NCBI RefSeq assembly: GCF_024172085.1
Contig: NZ_JAMZDZ010000001.1
Coordinates: forward strand, 2,108,001-2,172,000
Source: Hamadaea flava
GTDB lineage: Bacteria; Actinomycetota; Actinomycetes; Mycobacteriales; Micromonosporaceae
Length of the DNA: 64,000 bases
Direction of reading: 5' to 3'
Numbering within the stretch: the first letter of the stretch is position 1; every line of letters begins with the position of its first letter. Made by a program: the position numbers and the translations under genes. Shown here piece after piece: positions 18,755 through 27,318 of the stretch. The notes beneath the pieces were generated by a model that had not been told where the DNA came from, ran no database searches, and saw only the letters and a program-made list of their open reading frames with translations.

Positions 18755-19558
18755 CTATGGCCAGTTGATCCACTGCGCGAGCGCCTGGCCCATGACGAGT
18801 TCCAGTTGGCTGCCGGTGAGCCACGGCAGATGGTCAGTGAACATGGTCAGGCATTCGGTCCAGGTGCTGCGCATCCTGGTGATGTCGGTCCCCCAGAACA
18901 TGCGCTCGGAACCGTAGGCGTGGTGGACGCGGCGGAGCAGGCCGTGGGTCGAGGCATACGGGAATTCGTCGGTGGCCATGCTCGGTACGGCGGTGGCCTT
19001 GACTGCGACGTTGTCGTAATGCGCGAGGCCGAGCAGCGTGTCCAGGTGTTTGGCCGCATCGGGCAGTTTGAGGTGTGGCAGGACGCCTAGATGGTCGATC
19101 ATGAGTCGCATCCGTGGAAACCGTCCTGCGAGTGTTCCCAGGACAGGCAGGTCGTCGGGCATCGTCATCAGGCTCACTGGAAGGTCGCGGTGGTGGGCTG
19201 CCGACCACAGGGAGTCGAGTTCGCCGTGTACGGTGCGGGCGACGTCGTCGGGGCCGAGGAGAAACCGAAGGCCGACCACGCCGGGCTGGGTGACCGTTGT
19301 GGCGGCGAGTTGGTCGAGGTTGTCTGCGTCGAGCGGGAACCATGCCATGGTGGCGAACCGGGTGGGGTGGTTGGCGGCGGTGGACGCGGCGTAGTCGCTG
19401 GCGTTGAGGTCCCAGATCGGCGGGCAGTTGATGGCTTGGGCGATGCCAGCGGCGTCCATTTCAGCGAGAGCGGTCTCGGCTGTGAAGGGTGCTCGCCAGT
19501 GGTGCGGCGGAGCATCGGGGCCGGTCCACAGGTGGATCTGGGAGTCGATGATGCGCAT
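18755..19558 (-). CDS. Amidohydrolase-2 family metal-dependent hydrolase
   Basis: 267 residues. TIM-barrel amidohydrolase of the PF04909 type: N-terminal IIDSQIHLW (a variant of DxHxH with Gln-Ile before His), RLMIDHLG in the middle (metal-binding His), and FWGTDITRM near the C-terminus (catalytic Asp). Relatives decarboxylate or hydrolyse carboxylated ring-cleavage products. Third gene of a probable operon: its ATG lies one base after the stop of the alpha/beta hydrolase. The loss of the first His of DxHxH (here D-S-Q-I-H) should be kept in mind when assigning metal dependence. Confidence 0.85.
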   Translation of the reverse strand: MRIIDSQIHLWTGPDAPPHHWRAPFTAETALAEMDAAGIAQAINCPPIWDLNASDYAASTAANHPTRFATMAWFPLDADNLDQLAATTVTQPGVVGLRFLLGPDDVARTVHGELDSLWSAAHHRDLPVSLMTMPDDLPVLGTLAGRFPRMRLMIDHLGVLPHLKLPDAAKHLDTLLGLAHYDNVAVKATAVPSMATDEFPYASTHGLLRRVHHAYGSERMFWGTDITRMRSTWTECLTMFTDHLPWLTGSQLELVMGQALAQWINWP

Positions 19559-19559
19559 G

Positions 19560-20690
19560 TCATTCTCCGGCTGTGGCGAGGCGGGCGCGCATCCAGTCGC
19601 CGATCAGCGCGTCGCGGTCCTGAAGGTGGTTGTAGATGCAGTGGTCGCCGTCGCTGAACACCGTCATCTCCTTGTCTGCGGTGGGCGCGTGGGTCAGCAT
19701 CGCCGTGGCGAGGTCGTCAGAGATCAGTGGGTCTTTGGACCCGTGCACGATCAGGAGCGGGTAGCCCGTGTTCGGGCCGTCGGCGATCGGGTTCACGTCG
19801 GTCCAGATCCGGGCGGCGGCGTCCGGATCGCTGGTCCCGCAGAACAGCACCATCTTGGTGTGGAAGGTGCCGACGCTGGACGTCACCATCGAGGGCGCGA
19901 CGAGACCTCCGTTGTCGCAGCAGGCGCGGATACGTTCGTCGGCGACGGCGATGGCCATCATGAGGCTGCCGCCCATGCTGTTGCCGACCAGCCCGATCGG
20001 CACGCCGGGGGCGCGCTTTTGGACATAGTCGAGAACCGCGCCGTAGGAGGCACGCCATTCGGCGGTCAGGTATTGGCCGTGTGTGAACCGGGTCTCGCCT
20101 TGGCCGGGGCCGTCGAGCACCAGCACGTTGAGGTTGCGCTGGGCCAGGGCCAGGCCCATGGAGGCGAAGTCCATGGCCCAGCCCTCGACGCCGCCGATCA
20201 CCACTACCGTACCGACGGGCTGCGGCGTGGCGTGGAACCACCAGCCGACGAGGGTGCCTTGCGGGCCGTCGACGTTGACGCGCTCGCGGTCACCAAGGAT
20301 TACGGCCGCTTCGGCGTACAGGACGGCGGCGCGAGCGTAGATTTCTCGGCGCTCGGCGGTGTCTTGGAGGAACATCATCTGGCTCATCCGTAGCAAGGCC
20401 GAGGCCCGCAACAAGAACGGTGCCCGCACGACCTCGATCGCTGCGGCCTGGGCGTATTGCAGGCACTGCTCCGCCAGACGGGTGGCGGCCTCCGCCCAGC
20501 GGTCCCCGGCCAGGACCCGGCCGCGTAACTCGACAGCGTCGGCGTAGTCCACGCCGTAGCCCAGCATCCGTTCCAGGGAGAACTGCCGAAGTCCCGCAGC
20601 GGACTCCACGGAAAGCCCGGCCAGTGCCTGCTCCGTCTCCGGCTGGCGGCCGGTGAACTCGCGGATAGTGACCCGCGGCTGATCGGACAT
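19560..20690 (-). CDS. Alpha/beta hydrolase with N-terminal helical domain, possible C-C bond hydrolase
   Basis: 376 residues. About 140 helical residues precede the alpha/beta core. Catalytic triad: Ser238 in GNSMG, Asp320 in VHGSKDP, and His350 in SDGDH. Oxyanion region VVVIGGVEGW. Length and layout match the FrsA/dihydroxypseudooxynicotine-hydrolase group, where the helical part forms a cap and the enzyme cleaves a carbon-carbon bond in a hydroxylated ring side chain. The preceding gene encodes a flavin aromatic hydroxylase, as in the pAO1 nicotine pathway, which supports a C-C hydrolase role by analogy. The actual substrate is unknown. Confidence 0.83.
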   Translation of the reverse strand: MSDQPRVTIREFTGRQPETEQALAGLSVESAAGLRQFSLERMLGYGVDYADAVELRGRVLAGDRWAEAATRLAEQCLQYAQAAAIEVVRAPFLLRASALLRMSQMMFLQDTAERREIYARAAVLYAEAAVILGDRERVNVDGPQGTLVGWWFHATPQPVGTVVVIGGVEGWAMDFASMGLALAQRNLNVLVLDGPGQGETRFTHGQYLTAEWRASYGAVLDYVQKRAPGVPIGLVGNSMGGSLMMAIAVADERIRACCDNGGLVAPSMVTSSVGTFHTKMVLFCGTSDPDAAARIWTDVNPIADGPNTGYPLLIVHGSKDPLISDDLATAMLTHAPTADKEMTVFSDGDHCIYNHLQDRDALIGDWMRARLATAGE

Positions 20691-20728
20691 GAATGCTCCC
20701 GGAAGGATGGGGCGGCGGGGAAAGTTGT

Positions 20729-22231
20729 TTAGGGCAGTGCGAGCGCAGCGAACGCGGCCAGGTCGGCGGCAAGGGTGCCGTGGGCGACGAAGGCCACGTA
20801 TCCGTCCGGCCGGACGAGAACGTCCACCGGGGCCTGGACGCCGAGGTCGTGAGCGACTGCTCGGGCCTGCTCGGACTTGATCTGGATGATGCGCAGTGGC
20901 GCGCCGCTGCCGGGCCAGGCGATCCCGGCGAGCCGATCGGGCTCGCCTTCACCGATCGCCAGCAAGGTGAAGTGCGGCCCACGCAGGTGGTCGAAGAGGT
21001 GCTGAGAGGTGCCGTCAGGGTTACGCCACCGCACGCCCGGCATCCGGTCTCCGGCCCGCAGCCCCGGTCGGCTGTCGGTGGCCTCGGCGGCCAGCGGCCC
21101 GTCCCGGTAGGACAGCGACAACTGGCGTTCCTCGTCGCCTCGACTCATCGCCGCGGTCGGGCGGCCTTTCATGCTCGCGTACAACTCGCTGGACAGTCCC
21201 AGCACGCGGGCGGCGATCGGTTGCCGTTCTGCCTCGTAACTGTCGAGAAGGGGCTGTGGTGCGCCTGCGAGCACCTGGGCCAGCTTCCAGCCCAGGTTGT
21301 AAGAGTCTTGGATTCCGGTGTTCAGGCCCTGCGCACCGGTAGGCGGATGGACGTGCGCGGCGTCGCCGACCAGGAGCACCCGCCGTTGCCGGTAGTGCTG
21401 GGCCAGACGGATGTTGGGTCGCCACACCGACGTCCACCGGACCTCATCGACGATGACGTGACGGGCTCCGGGAAAACCGGTGATCGTCTTTTGCAGCTGT
21501 TCGATGGTCAGCTCGGGCTCGGCTGACGGCGCAACCTTCAACATCAGCTGGAACGCGTCCGAGCCGGTGGGCATCGGGCACAAGGCCATGAACCGGGTGC
21601 CCAGCAGGCCGGGCCAGATGTGCCAGCAGCTGCGCGACAGCCCGCGCAGCCCCAGATCGGCCACGACCATCCGGTCGCTGTCGTCGGTGGTCCCAGCGAA
21701 CTCGATGCCGACGGCGTTGCGCACAGTACTGGCACCGCCGTCGGCGCCGACCACATACCTGGCCCGGATCGTCTCGACCCGGCCCGCCACCTCGACGGTC
21801 GCCGTGACGCCTCCCTCGTCCTGCGTCAGAGCGGTGAGCCGGCTGTCGAACTGCACCTGGATGCCCAACTCGCTAAGCCGATCGCGCAAGACCTCGTCGG
21901 TGTCGTTCTGCGCGACGAGCATGACGTTGGGAAAGGGAACAGCATCGGATTCCCGGTGCAGCTTCATCATCGTCTTCGGGATCACCAGCGGCCCAAGGTG
22001 CAGACCCAGCTTCGGATAGAGGGCGCCTCTCGACCGCAACGCGGGCAAGACACCCAGATCATCCAGAACTTCCTGCGTACGCGGCTGCACCCCCTTGGCG
22101 CGCGACCCGGGGAAGCCACCCGAGGACGCGCTGATGATCCCGACGTCCACGCCCCGGCGGGCCAGATCACACGCCAGGACCAGACCCGCGGGCCCAGCTC
22201 CCACCACAAGCACATCCACCTGGCTCGGCAT
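20729..22231 (-). CDS. FAD-dependent aromatic-ring monooxygenase (group A flavin hydroxylase)
   Basis: 500 residues. Rossmann loop VVGAGPAGLVLA (9-20), the DG motif VVGADGGASTVR (160-171) and the GD motif LVGDAAHVHPPTGAQGLN (287-304) identify a PHBH/PgaE-type hydroxylase. The C-terminal thioredoxin-like domain (about 390-500) is present as in MhpA, PgaE and RdmE. First gene of a three-gene operon and probably the committed step: ring hydroxylation before C-C cleavage. Promoter and operator are listed separately at 22300-22337. Confidence 0.9.
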   Translation of the reverse strand: MPSQVDVLVVGAGPAGLVLACDLARRGVDVGIISASSGGFPGSRAKGVQPRTQEVLDDLGVLPALRSRGALYPKLGLHLGPLVIPKTMMKLHRESDAVPFPNVMLVAQNDTDEVLRDRLSELGIQVQFDSRLTALTQDEGGVTATVEVAGRVETIRARYVVGADGGASTVRNAVGIEFAGTTDDSDRMVVADLGLRGLSRSCWHIWPGLLGTRFMALCPMPTGSDAFQLMLKVAPSAEPELTIEQLQKTITGFPGARHVIVDEVRWTSVWRPNIRLAQHYRQRRVLLVGDAAHVHPPTGAQGLNTGIQDSYNLGWKLAQVLAGAPQPLLDSYEAERQPIAARVLGLSSELYASMKGRPTAAMSRGDEERQLSLSYRDGPLAAEATDSRPGLRAGDRMPGVRWRNPDGTSQHLFDHLRGPHFTLLAIGEGEPDRLAGIAWPGSGAPLRIIQIKSEQARAVAHDLGVQAPVDVLVRPDGYVAFVAHGTLAADLAAFAALALP

Positions 22232-22299
22232 GTTTCTGACCTCCGGCCGTCACCACAAGGGCACAAGCCCTCTGAACTGCACAGGAAACGGTCCCGTAT

Positions 22300-22320
22300 T
22301 ATGGCTACATCGTATCCATA
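22300..22320. promoter_or_regulatory. Perfect 21-bp palindrome, probable TetR operator
   Basis: The sequence fits TATGG-n-TAC-nnn-GTA-n-CCATA with every arm base matched. It lies between the divergent flavin-monooxygenase operon and the TetR gene and covers the -10 box of the operon promoter, so binding would block transcription. Confidence 0.8.
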
Positions 22321-22337
22321 AATAGGGGGTCGGTCAA
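22309..22337 (-). promoter_or_regulatory. Probable promoter of the catabolic operon
   Basis: On the minus strand TTGACC (22337-22332) and TACGAT (22314-22309) are separated by exactly 17 bases. The -10 lies in the centre of the TetR palindrome. Confidence 0.6.
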
Positions 22338-22342
22338 CGGTA

Positions 22343-23062
22343 ATGAGCCTGGACGCCCGTCATACTGAGCAGATGTCCGCCGCCACACCCGAACCCAGGC
22401 CACCCCTGCCTAACTCACGGCGGCGTGGCCGACCCCGCATGCCGCGCGACCGGATCATCCAGGCAGCGGTCGAACTGGTCGACTCCGGCGGGGTGGAGGC
22501 ACTGACGTTCCGCGCCCTGGCTGAACGGCTGGGATCGGGCACAGCCACCCTCTATCGGCACATGGCCGACCGGGCAGAGCTGGTAGGCGAGGTAGTCGAC
22601 CACATCCTCGGCGAGATCGACCTCACCGCCGGCAACCGACCCGACGAAGACTGGCAGACCGCCCTCGCGGCGTTGTGCGACGAGCTGTTCACCGTCCTGG
22701 CCCGCCATCAACACGCCACCCCGCTGCTCGCCGAACACGTCCCCACCGGCCCCCGCGCAATGGCCTTCCGGGAGGCATGCCTCGCCGCAATGCTCAACGC
22801 AGGGCTCGCCCCCACGACAGCAGCCATCTCGGCCGCCACCCTCGGCCGCTACACCCTCGGCTTCGCCATGCAGATGCACACCACCGGCGATGACCGACAG
22901 CAGATCAGCGAAGCATTTGAACATGCCGACTCTCAGCGGTACCCCAGCATTCATGCCCTCGCCGAGCACCTGCCCGTGCCGCTGCACGCCGAGTTCGCCC
23001 ACGGCATCCGCATGATGATCCGGGGGATCGCAGCCACGACGGCCGAGAACCCCAGTGGGTAA
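22343..23062 (+). CDS. TetR-family repressor (TetR_C type)
   Basis: 239 residues. After a 30-residue basic lead comes the DNA-binding domain: DRIIQAAVELVDSGGVEALTF, RALAERLGSGTATLYRHM. The C-terminal domain begins VVDHILGEIDL and resembles TetR_C, which binds small aromatic or tetracycline-like ligands. Divergent from the monooxygenase operon, with the palindrome at 22300-22320 between them; the likely ligand is the operon substrate. A second in-frame ATG (22373) would shorten the protein by ten residues. Confidence 0.9.
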   Translation: MSLDARHTEQMSAATPEPRPPLPNSRRRGRPRMPRDRIIQAAVELVDSGGVEALTFRALAERLGSGTATLYRHMADRAELVGEVVDHILGEIDLTAGNRPDEDWQTALAALCDELFTVLARHQHATPLLAEHVPTGPRAMAFREACLAAMLNAGLAPTTAAISAATLGRYTLGFAMQMHTTGDDRQQISEAFEHADSQRYPSIHALAEHLPVPLHAEFAHGIRMMIRGIAATTAENPSG

Positions 23063-23593
23063 CCATCGAAACTGCTCACGTGAGGGCGCCGACACAGGTG
23101 GCGTCCTCCGCTGGGTCATGCCGCACCCGGAAACCCGGATCGCCTAAAGTCTGACCCGGCTCACGTCGACGACATGCATGGCAACGGCGTCGCGGTCACC
23201 AGATGGGCAGGTCAGCGGCTATCGCCAGGTACCCAACGGGGCAGTCTTGGGGTGTATCCCTCGCAAGGTTGCGACGATCGCTGGAATCCGCCCCGTGTGG
23301 CCGCTAAGGCAGAGTCGAGCGTTCAGTACCTACTCGATCTGGATTCCGTTTCCTGGGTGCGCCACGGCCCATCGCCTGTGGCGTAGTGAGGTGACGTGGC
23401 GGCGTTGACGAGGCTCGGCGGGCGGATCGACCGCAGCGAGAGGTGCAGGTGCGGACGCATTGGGGCGTCGAGGGAGTCGACGACGGGCAAGTAGCCACGG
23501 GTGTGACGCTCCGGATTGCGATTTGCTGCCGCAAGGTGATGGTGCCCCGGACCTGCGGTCCAGGGCACCCGATAGATATCGGTTCCTCCTGCG
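23063..23593. other. Intergenic stretch without recognisable genes
   Basis: About 530 bases. Several short frames are open on both strands, none with a ribosome binding site or family resemblance. I see no RNA gene or clear repeat here. Confidence 0.4.
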
Positions 23594-24079
23594 CTACTCG
23601 TCGGGGCGAACGACGTGTACGCGCTCGGCGAGTTCCATCAAGGGGATGAGGTCGCCATCTACCGGCTCAGTGCCGCGAACGCGTACTTCACGTAGACCAG
23701 GCATGTTGAGCAAACGCCCATAGGATCTAACGCCGCTCTGATAGACGAGCCGGAGTTCCTCGATCGCGTCCAACGTCTCGAGGTCTGCAAGATCGAGAAT
23801 GTCTGTCGCCTTGCCCTCGCATCCGGGTCGCCGAGTACGCGGAGCTCCTTCAGCGAGGTCATGCCTCGCAGCTGCGCAAAGCTGGAGACTTGGAGCTCCG
23901 ACAGCTCGAGACTGACCAGCTCTCTGAGCGAAGCCAGCCCATTGAGCGAGATCGCTTGCCGTTTCCGCCCGCGGCCGCGGCTTCTTCCACGGTGCCGCCA
24001 AAGCAAACAGCTCGGCAGACGCACCGGACCGATCACCGCCGACCAAGAACGCACCAAGCCCGCCGAGCAGTCCCGACAC
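23594..24079 (-). pseudogene. Frameshifted leucine-rich-repeat protein remnant
   Basis: Two minus-strand frames carry repeat-like text: SLNGLASLRELVSLELSELQ and FAQLRGMTSLKELRVLGDP in one, then, after a shift near 23815, DILDLADLETLDAIEELRLV and LLNMPGLREVRVRGTEP in the other. The regular L-x2-L-x-L spacing with about 23 residues per unit fits LRRs. At least three units are visible. The N-terminal part is unclear. Function unknown; the frameshift argues it is dead, unless it is a sequencing error. Confidence 0.5.
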
Positions 24080-24245
24080 CCGTCAGCAACGCCACGCCGA
24101 TCCAAGCGCCCAGTCCGCCCGCGTAGCGGTTGACAGCACGACATGCAACCAGCATGATTGTCAAGCCTGTCAATTAGCACAGGCGTTCGACTGCGATGCG
24201 CTTCCTCGCAGTCTCTTTGTGTTCTCAGATCCATGGGGAGGAACT

Positions 24246-25472
24246 ATGAGACACAGGCTCATTCGGATCGTCGCGATCATGGCGCTCGGAGTCGCCACAA
24301 CGGGCGCCACCGCGTTGCCGGCGGTCGCTGGCCAGGACAGTGCCGGGGCGGCCTCCGGCTCCGTTCTGGCGATCTCCGAGCCCGTCGCCGGCGGGTTCGC
24401 CAGCTGGGGCGAGCTGTTCGAGGTACAGGGCCGGATGAACGCAGCTGCGGCGGCGATCGCAGCCGCAGCCAACTCGTCCGCGCACTCGGGGCTCGGCTCG
24501 TTCATCGCCGCCCCCGAGAATCGGGAACTGCGGGTGTATTGGCACGGCAACGTTCCCTCGAATGTCGAGGCAGTCATCAACCAGATGCGCACCAAAATCC
24601 CGGTGAAGATCCTTCCGGCGCGCTTCACACAGGAGCAGCTCCTGCGTGAAGCGGCGATCCTCTCCCGGCATCGGGAGCTGGTCGAGGTTGGGCCGCTTCC
24701 CGACGCCAGCGGGCTTCAGGTGAAGACGCGGCGTGGCGCGGATCTTCCAAGTCAGGCGCAATCGGCGCTCGACAACGCCAAGGTCGCCACGGTCCATACA
24801 CAGGATGCGACCACGCTCGTCCAACTGGTGTCACGGCAGGACGACCAATCGCCCTACTGAGCGGGTGGAACCCTCCTGATCGGAAGCGGTGCCTGCACGA
24901 ACTCGTTCACCGTCAACCACGGCGGGCGCACGAAGCTGCTGACGGCCGCGCACTGCGGCAGCAGCGGTGCCAGCGTCTACGACGGCGGCAACGACTACAT
25001 GGGCACGCTCGGCAACAGGAACACTACCCGTGACATCGCCCTGGTCGACGCTCGCGGGACCGGGCGCATGTGGGACGGGCCGTGGAACGAGTCCAGCGTC
25101 ACCAAGGGCGTTCAATCGGCGACGTTCAGCGCCGTCGGTAACTGGCTATGCACGTCGGGCGCCGCCTCCGGTGTTCGCTGCGGAATCCAGGTCAAGAGCA
25201 ACAACCAGACCATCGGTGGACAGTCGCCGATGGTGATCGCCGAGCAAACCGGTCATCTGAACGCGGCCGGGCAGGGTGACAGCGGCGGTCCGGTGTTCGA
25301 GATCCCCGCCCCGGACAACGGCAGGGTGATCGCTTAGGGCATCATCAGTGCCGGCGTGGTCGGATACTCGGCGTCCTGCACGGGAATTGCATATAGCTGC
25401 TACTACCGGATCGTCTATGCCGACGTCACGCAGACCGTCTCGTATATCGGTGCCACGATCGTCACTGGGTAG
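24246..25472 (+). pseudogene. Streptogrisin-like S1 serine protease interrupted by two in-frame stops
   Basis: Starts at ATG 24246 behind GGGGAGGAA. Signal peptide about 1-29 ending AVA, a propeptide, and after about 204 residues SPY followed by TGA (24858-24860). The same frame continues at once with AGGTLLIGSGACTNSF and the protease domain: catalytic His in LLTAAHCG, Asp in RDIALVD, Ser in GQGDSGGPVF. A TAG (25335-25337) then interrupts VIA/GIISAG, and the frame runs on to a natural end at 25470-25472. Relatives would have Trp (TGG) and Gln (CAG) at the two stops, so each is one transition away from sense. All three catalytic residues and the paired Cys residues are kept. Either a recent pseudogene or a read-through gene. 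Confidence 0.85.
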
Positions 25473-25497
25473 TAACCGTAGGGAACCACAAGATCTA

Positions 25498-25534
25498 CGC
25501 CGGGCGGGCAACCATTCGCCCGCCCGGCGTTGTT
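25498..25534 (+). terminator. Rho-independent-type terminator behind the protease gene
   Basis: CGCCGGGCGGGC at 25498-25509 pairs perfectly with GCCCGCCCGGCG at 25518-25529 across an 8-base loop, followed by TTGTT. It isolates the protease from the sigma-factor gene that starts 10 bases later. Confidence 0.85.
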
Positions 25535-25543
25535 AGACCAGTG

Positions 25544-26068
25544 ATGGAGCACACCGGCCAAGACTTCGACGAGTACGTGCGAGCGGCGTGGCCCCGCCTC
25601 GTGCGCTCCGCGTGGCTGCTCACGGGAGACTGGTACCGCGCGGAAGATCTCGTGCAGACCGTGCTCGCCCGCGCCTACGGCCGGTGGCAGCGCATCCGAG
25701 ACAATGCGCCCGACGCCTACCTGCGCAGCATGATGGCAACCACCCACCTGTCGTGGTGGCGGCGCCGCTGGCGCGGCGAAGTCCCGCACGATGCGGTTCC
25801 CGAACCATCCTCACAGCGGCCGTCCGACGATCTCGACCTGCGAGCGACACTCGCCGCAGCACTACAGCAACTGCCCCGGCAGCAACGCGCAGTGCTCATG
25901 CTCAGATATCACGCCGACCTGACCGAGACGGCAACGGCGCACGTGATGGGCATAAGCGTCGGCACGGTCAAGTCCTACACCGCCCGTGCCCTCCACGGCC
26001 TACGTCGTGATCAGGCGATTCAAGCCCTTGCCACCGGGGAGCTGGAGGTAACCGATGAGCAACGATGA
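25544..26068 (+). CDS. ECF RNA polymerase sigma factor, SigE family of actinobacteria
   Basis: 174 residues. Region 2: FDEYVRAAWPRLVRSAWLLT, AEDLVQTVLARAY; region 4: LPRQQRAVLMLRYHADLTET and GISVGTVKSYTARAL. This is the short SigE/SigM-like ECF type common in Streptomyces and Micromonospora. ATG 25544 is preferred to the GTG one codon earlier. It overlaps the next gene by 14 bases, so the two are translationally coupled. Only 15 bases separate it from the terminator, so its promoter must lie inside or before the hairpin, or the mRNA is nearly leaderless. Confidence 0.9.
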   Translation: MEHTGQDFDEYVRAAWPRLVRSAWLLTGDWYRAEDLVQTVLARAYGRWQRIRDNAPDAYLRSMMATTHLSWWRRRWRGEVPHDAVPEPSSQRPSDDLDLRATLAAALQQLPRQQRAVLMLRYHADLTETATAHVMGISVGTVKSYTARALHGLRRDQAIQALATGELEVTDEQR

Positions 26069-26765
26069 CCTGCGACGGCTCCTGACCGACGATCTCCCCG
26101 AGCCGCCGGCCAGCCTCTCAACGGCTCCGCTGGAAAACATTCATCGCCGCGCCCGCCGCCGCCAGATCAGCATCACTTCTGCCGCAGCGCTCGTCGTGCT
26201 GATCACCGCAGGAGTAGCCATCGGCGTCGAAGCTTACCGAGGCGGTGCATTGGCACCACTGTTCGGCAGCGACGCATGCGCCGGCTCCACCCTACCGACC
26301 ACACCCATGAGCCCAGCTCCCGGCGAGGCCACCCCACAGCCGGGCGGCTCGGCGGGGCTATCCGAGCTCGCCGATGCCGTACATCGCCTGGGCGACGACC
26401 AATACCGCACGACCTACGCCGGGCTGATCATGGACACCGAGCACGATCGAGTCCTGGTGTGGCGGATCCCGTCGCGCGAATTCGATCGTGCCGTGGCGGC
26501 CATGCCCGGACACGAGAAGATCGTCATGATGTGCGCGACCCACTCCTACGCGGATCTCCTCGCGACGACCGATCAGCTCCTTGCTGATCAAGAGTATTGG
26601 AAATCGCGAGGCCTGGCACTGAACCAGTTTGGCCCGGAATACCGCGACAACTGCGTGCTGGTGACCACGTTGGATCCCGTTCGCGCTCAGGCGGAGTTGA
26701 CCGCCCGCTACCCAAAATTGCCACTGTGCTTTACGTATGGAGCGGGCGAACAACTGGCCCGATAA
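26055..26765 (+). CDS. Membrane protein coupled to the ECF sigma factor, probable anti-sigma
   Basis: 236 residues. Cytoplasmic N-terminus about 1-35 (rich in Leu, Pro and Arg), one membrane segment about 38-58, a Thr/Pro/Ser linker, and an extracytoplasmic domain about 95-236 with three Cys residues. It overlaps the sigma gene, an arrangement typical of membrane anti-sigma factors. No zinc-finger (HxxxCxxC) anti-sigma motif is present in the N-terminal part, so the assignment rests on position and topology. Confidence 0.6.
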   Translation: MSNDDLRRLLTDDLPEPPASLSTAPLENIHRRARRRQISITSAAALVVLITAGVAIGVEAYRGGALAPLFGSDACAGSTLPTTPMSPAPGEATPQPGGSAGLSELADAVHRLGDDQYRTTYAGLIMDTEHDRVLVWRIPSREFDRAVAAMPGHEKIVMMCATHSYADLLATTDQLLADQEYWKSRGLALNQFGPEYRDNCVLVTTLDPVRAQAELTARYPKLPLCFTYGAGEQLAR

Positions 26766-26933
26766 TCAAGGCACTGACGGTTCCGGTCGCGACAGCCGTA
26801 ACAGTGGTCGTGACTGCCCACTGTCACTGTGAACCTTGTCGGGTCATACACGCTGGCCGTGCTCTTGGCATGGCGCTGGACGGCAACTCGACTCGATTCT
26901 GGTGCGGGCTGAAATCGCAGCCATAGTGGTGCC

Positions 26934-27318
26934 GTGGTATCAACAGACGACGACCCGTGGCGATGGCTGGAAGAGATCGACAGCCCACCGGCCTTGGCCT
27001 GGGTTCGCGCCCGGAACGCCGAAACCGGGCACCTGACAACCGCCGACGGCTTCGACGATCTTCGCTCCCAGATCCGGGAAATTCTGGCCGATGAACGCCG
27101 GATCGCCTACCCGGCGGTTCGTGGGGAGTATTGGTACACCTATTGGCAGGACGCGGCTAATCCGCGTGGGCTGTGGCGGCGCACCACCGCCGACTCCTAC
27201 CGGAGCGACAACCCGCAGTGGGAGGTCCTGCTCGACCTCGACGCTCTGGCCGCGGCCGAGGACGAGAACTGGGTCTGTGCCTCGATCAACGTGCGGAAGC
27301 CGGATTACGACCTGGCCC
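26934..27318 (+). pseudogene. Prolyl oligopeptidase N-terminal fragment cut by an IS6-family element
   Basis: About 128 residues: DDDPWRWLEEIDSPPALAWV, then IREILADERRIAYPAVRGEY, YTYWQDAANPRGLWRRTTAD, WEVLLDLDALAAAEDENW. This is the start of the beta-propeller of S9A prolyl oligopeptidases (normally about 700 residues). Homology ends exactly where the IS inverted repeat begins (27317). The catalytic domain is missing, and the other side of the IS shows a different gene, so the rest has been deleted rather than displaced. Confidence 0.8.

Noticed and set aside
20693-21526. 277-codon plus-strand frame antisense to the flavin monooxygenase
   Set aside because: Shadow of a gene with complete FAD motifs.
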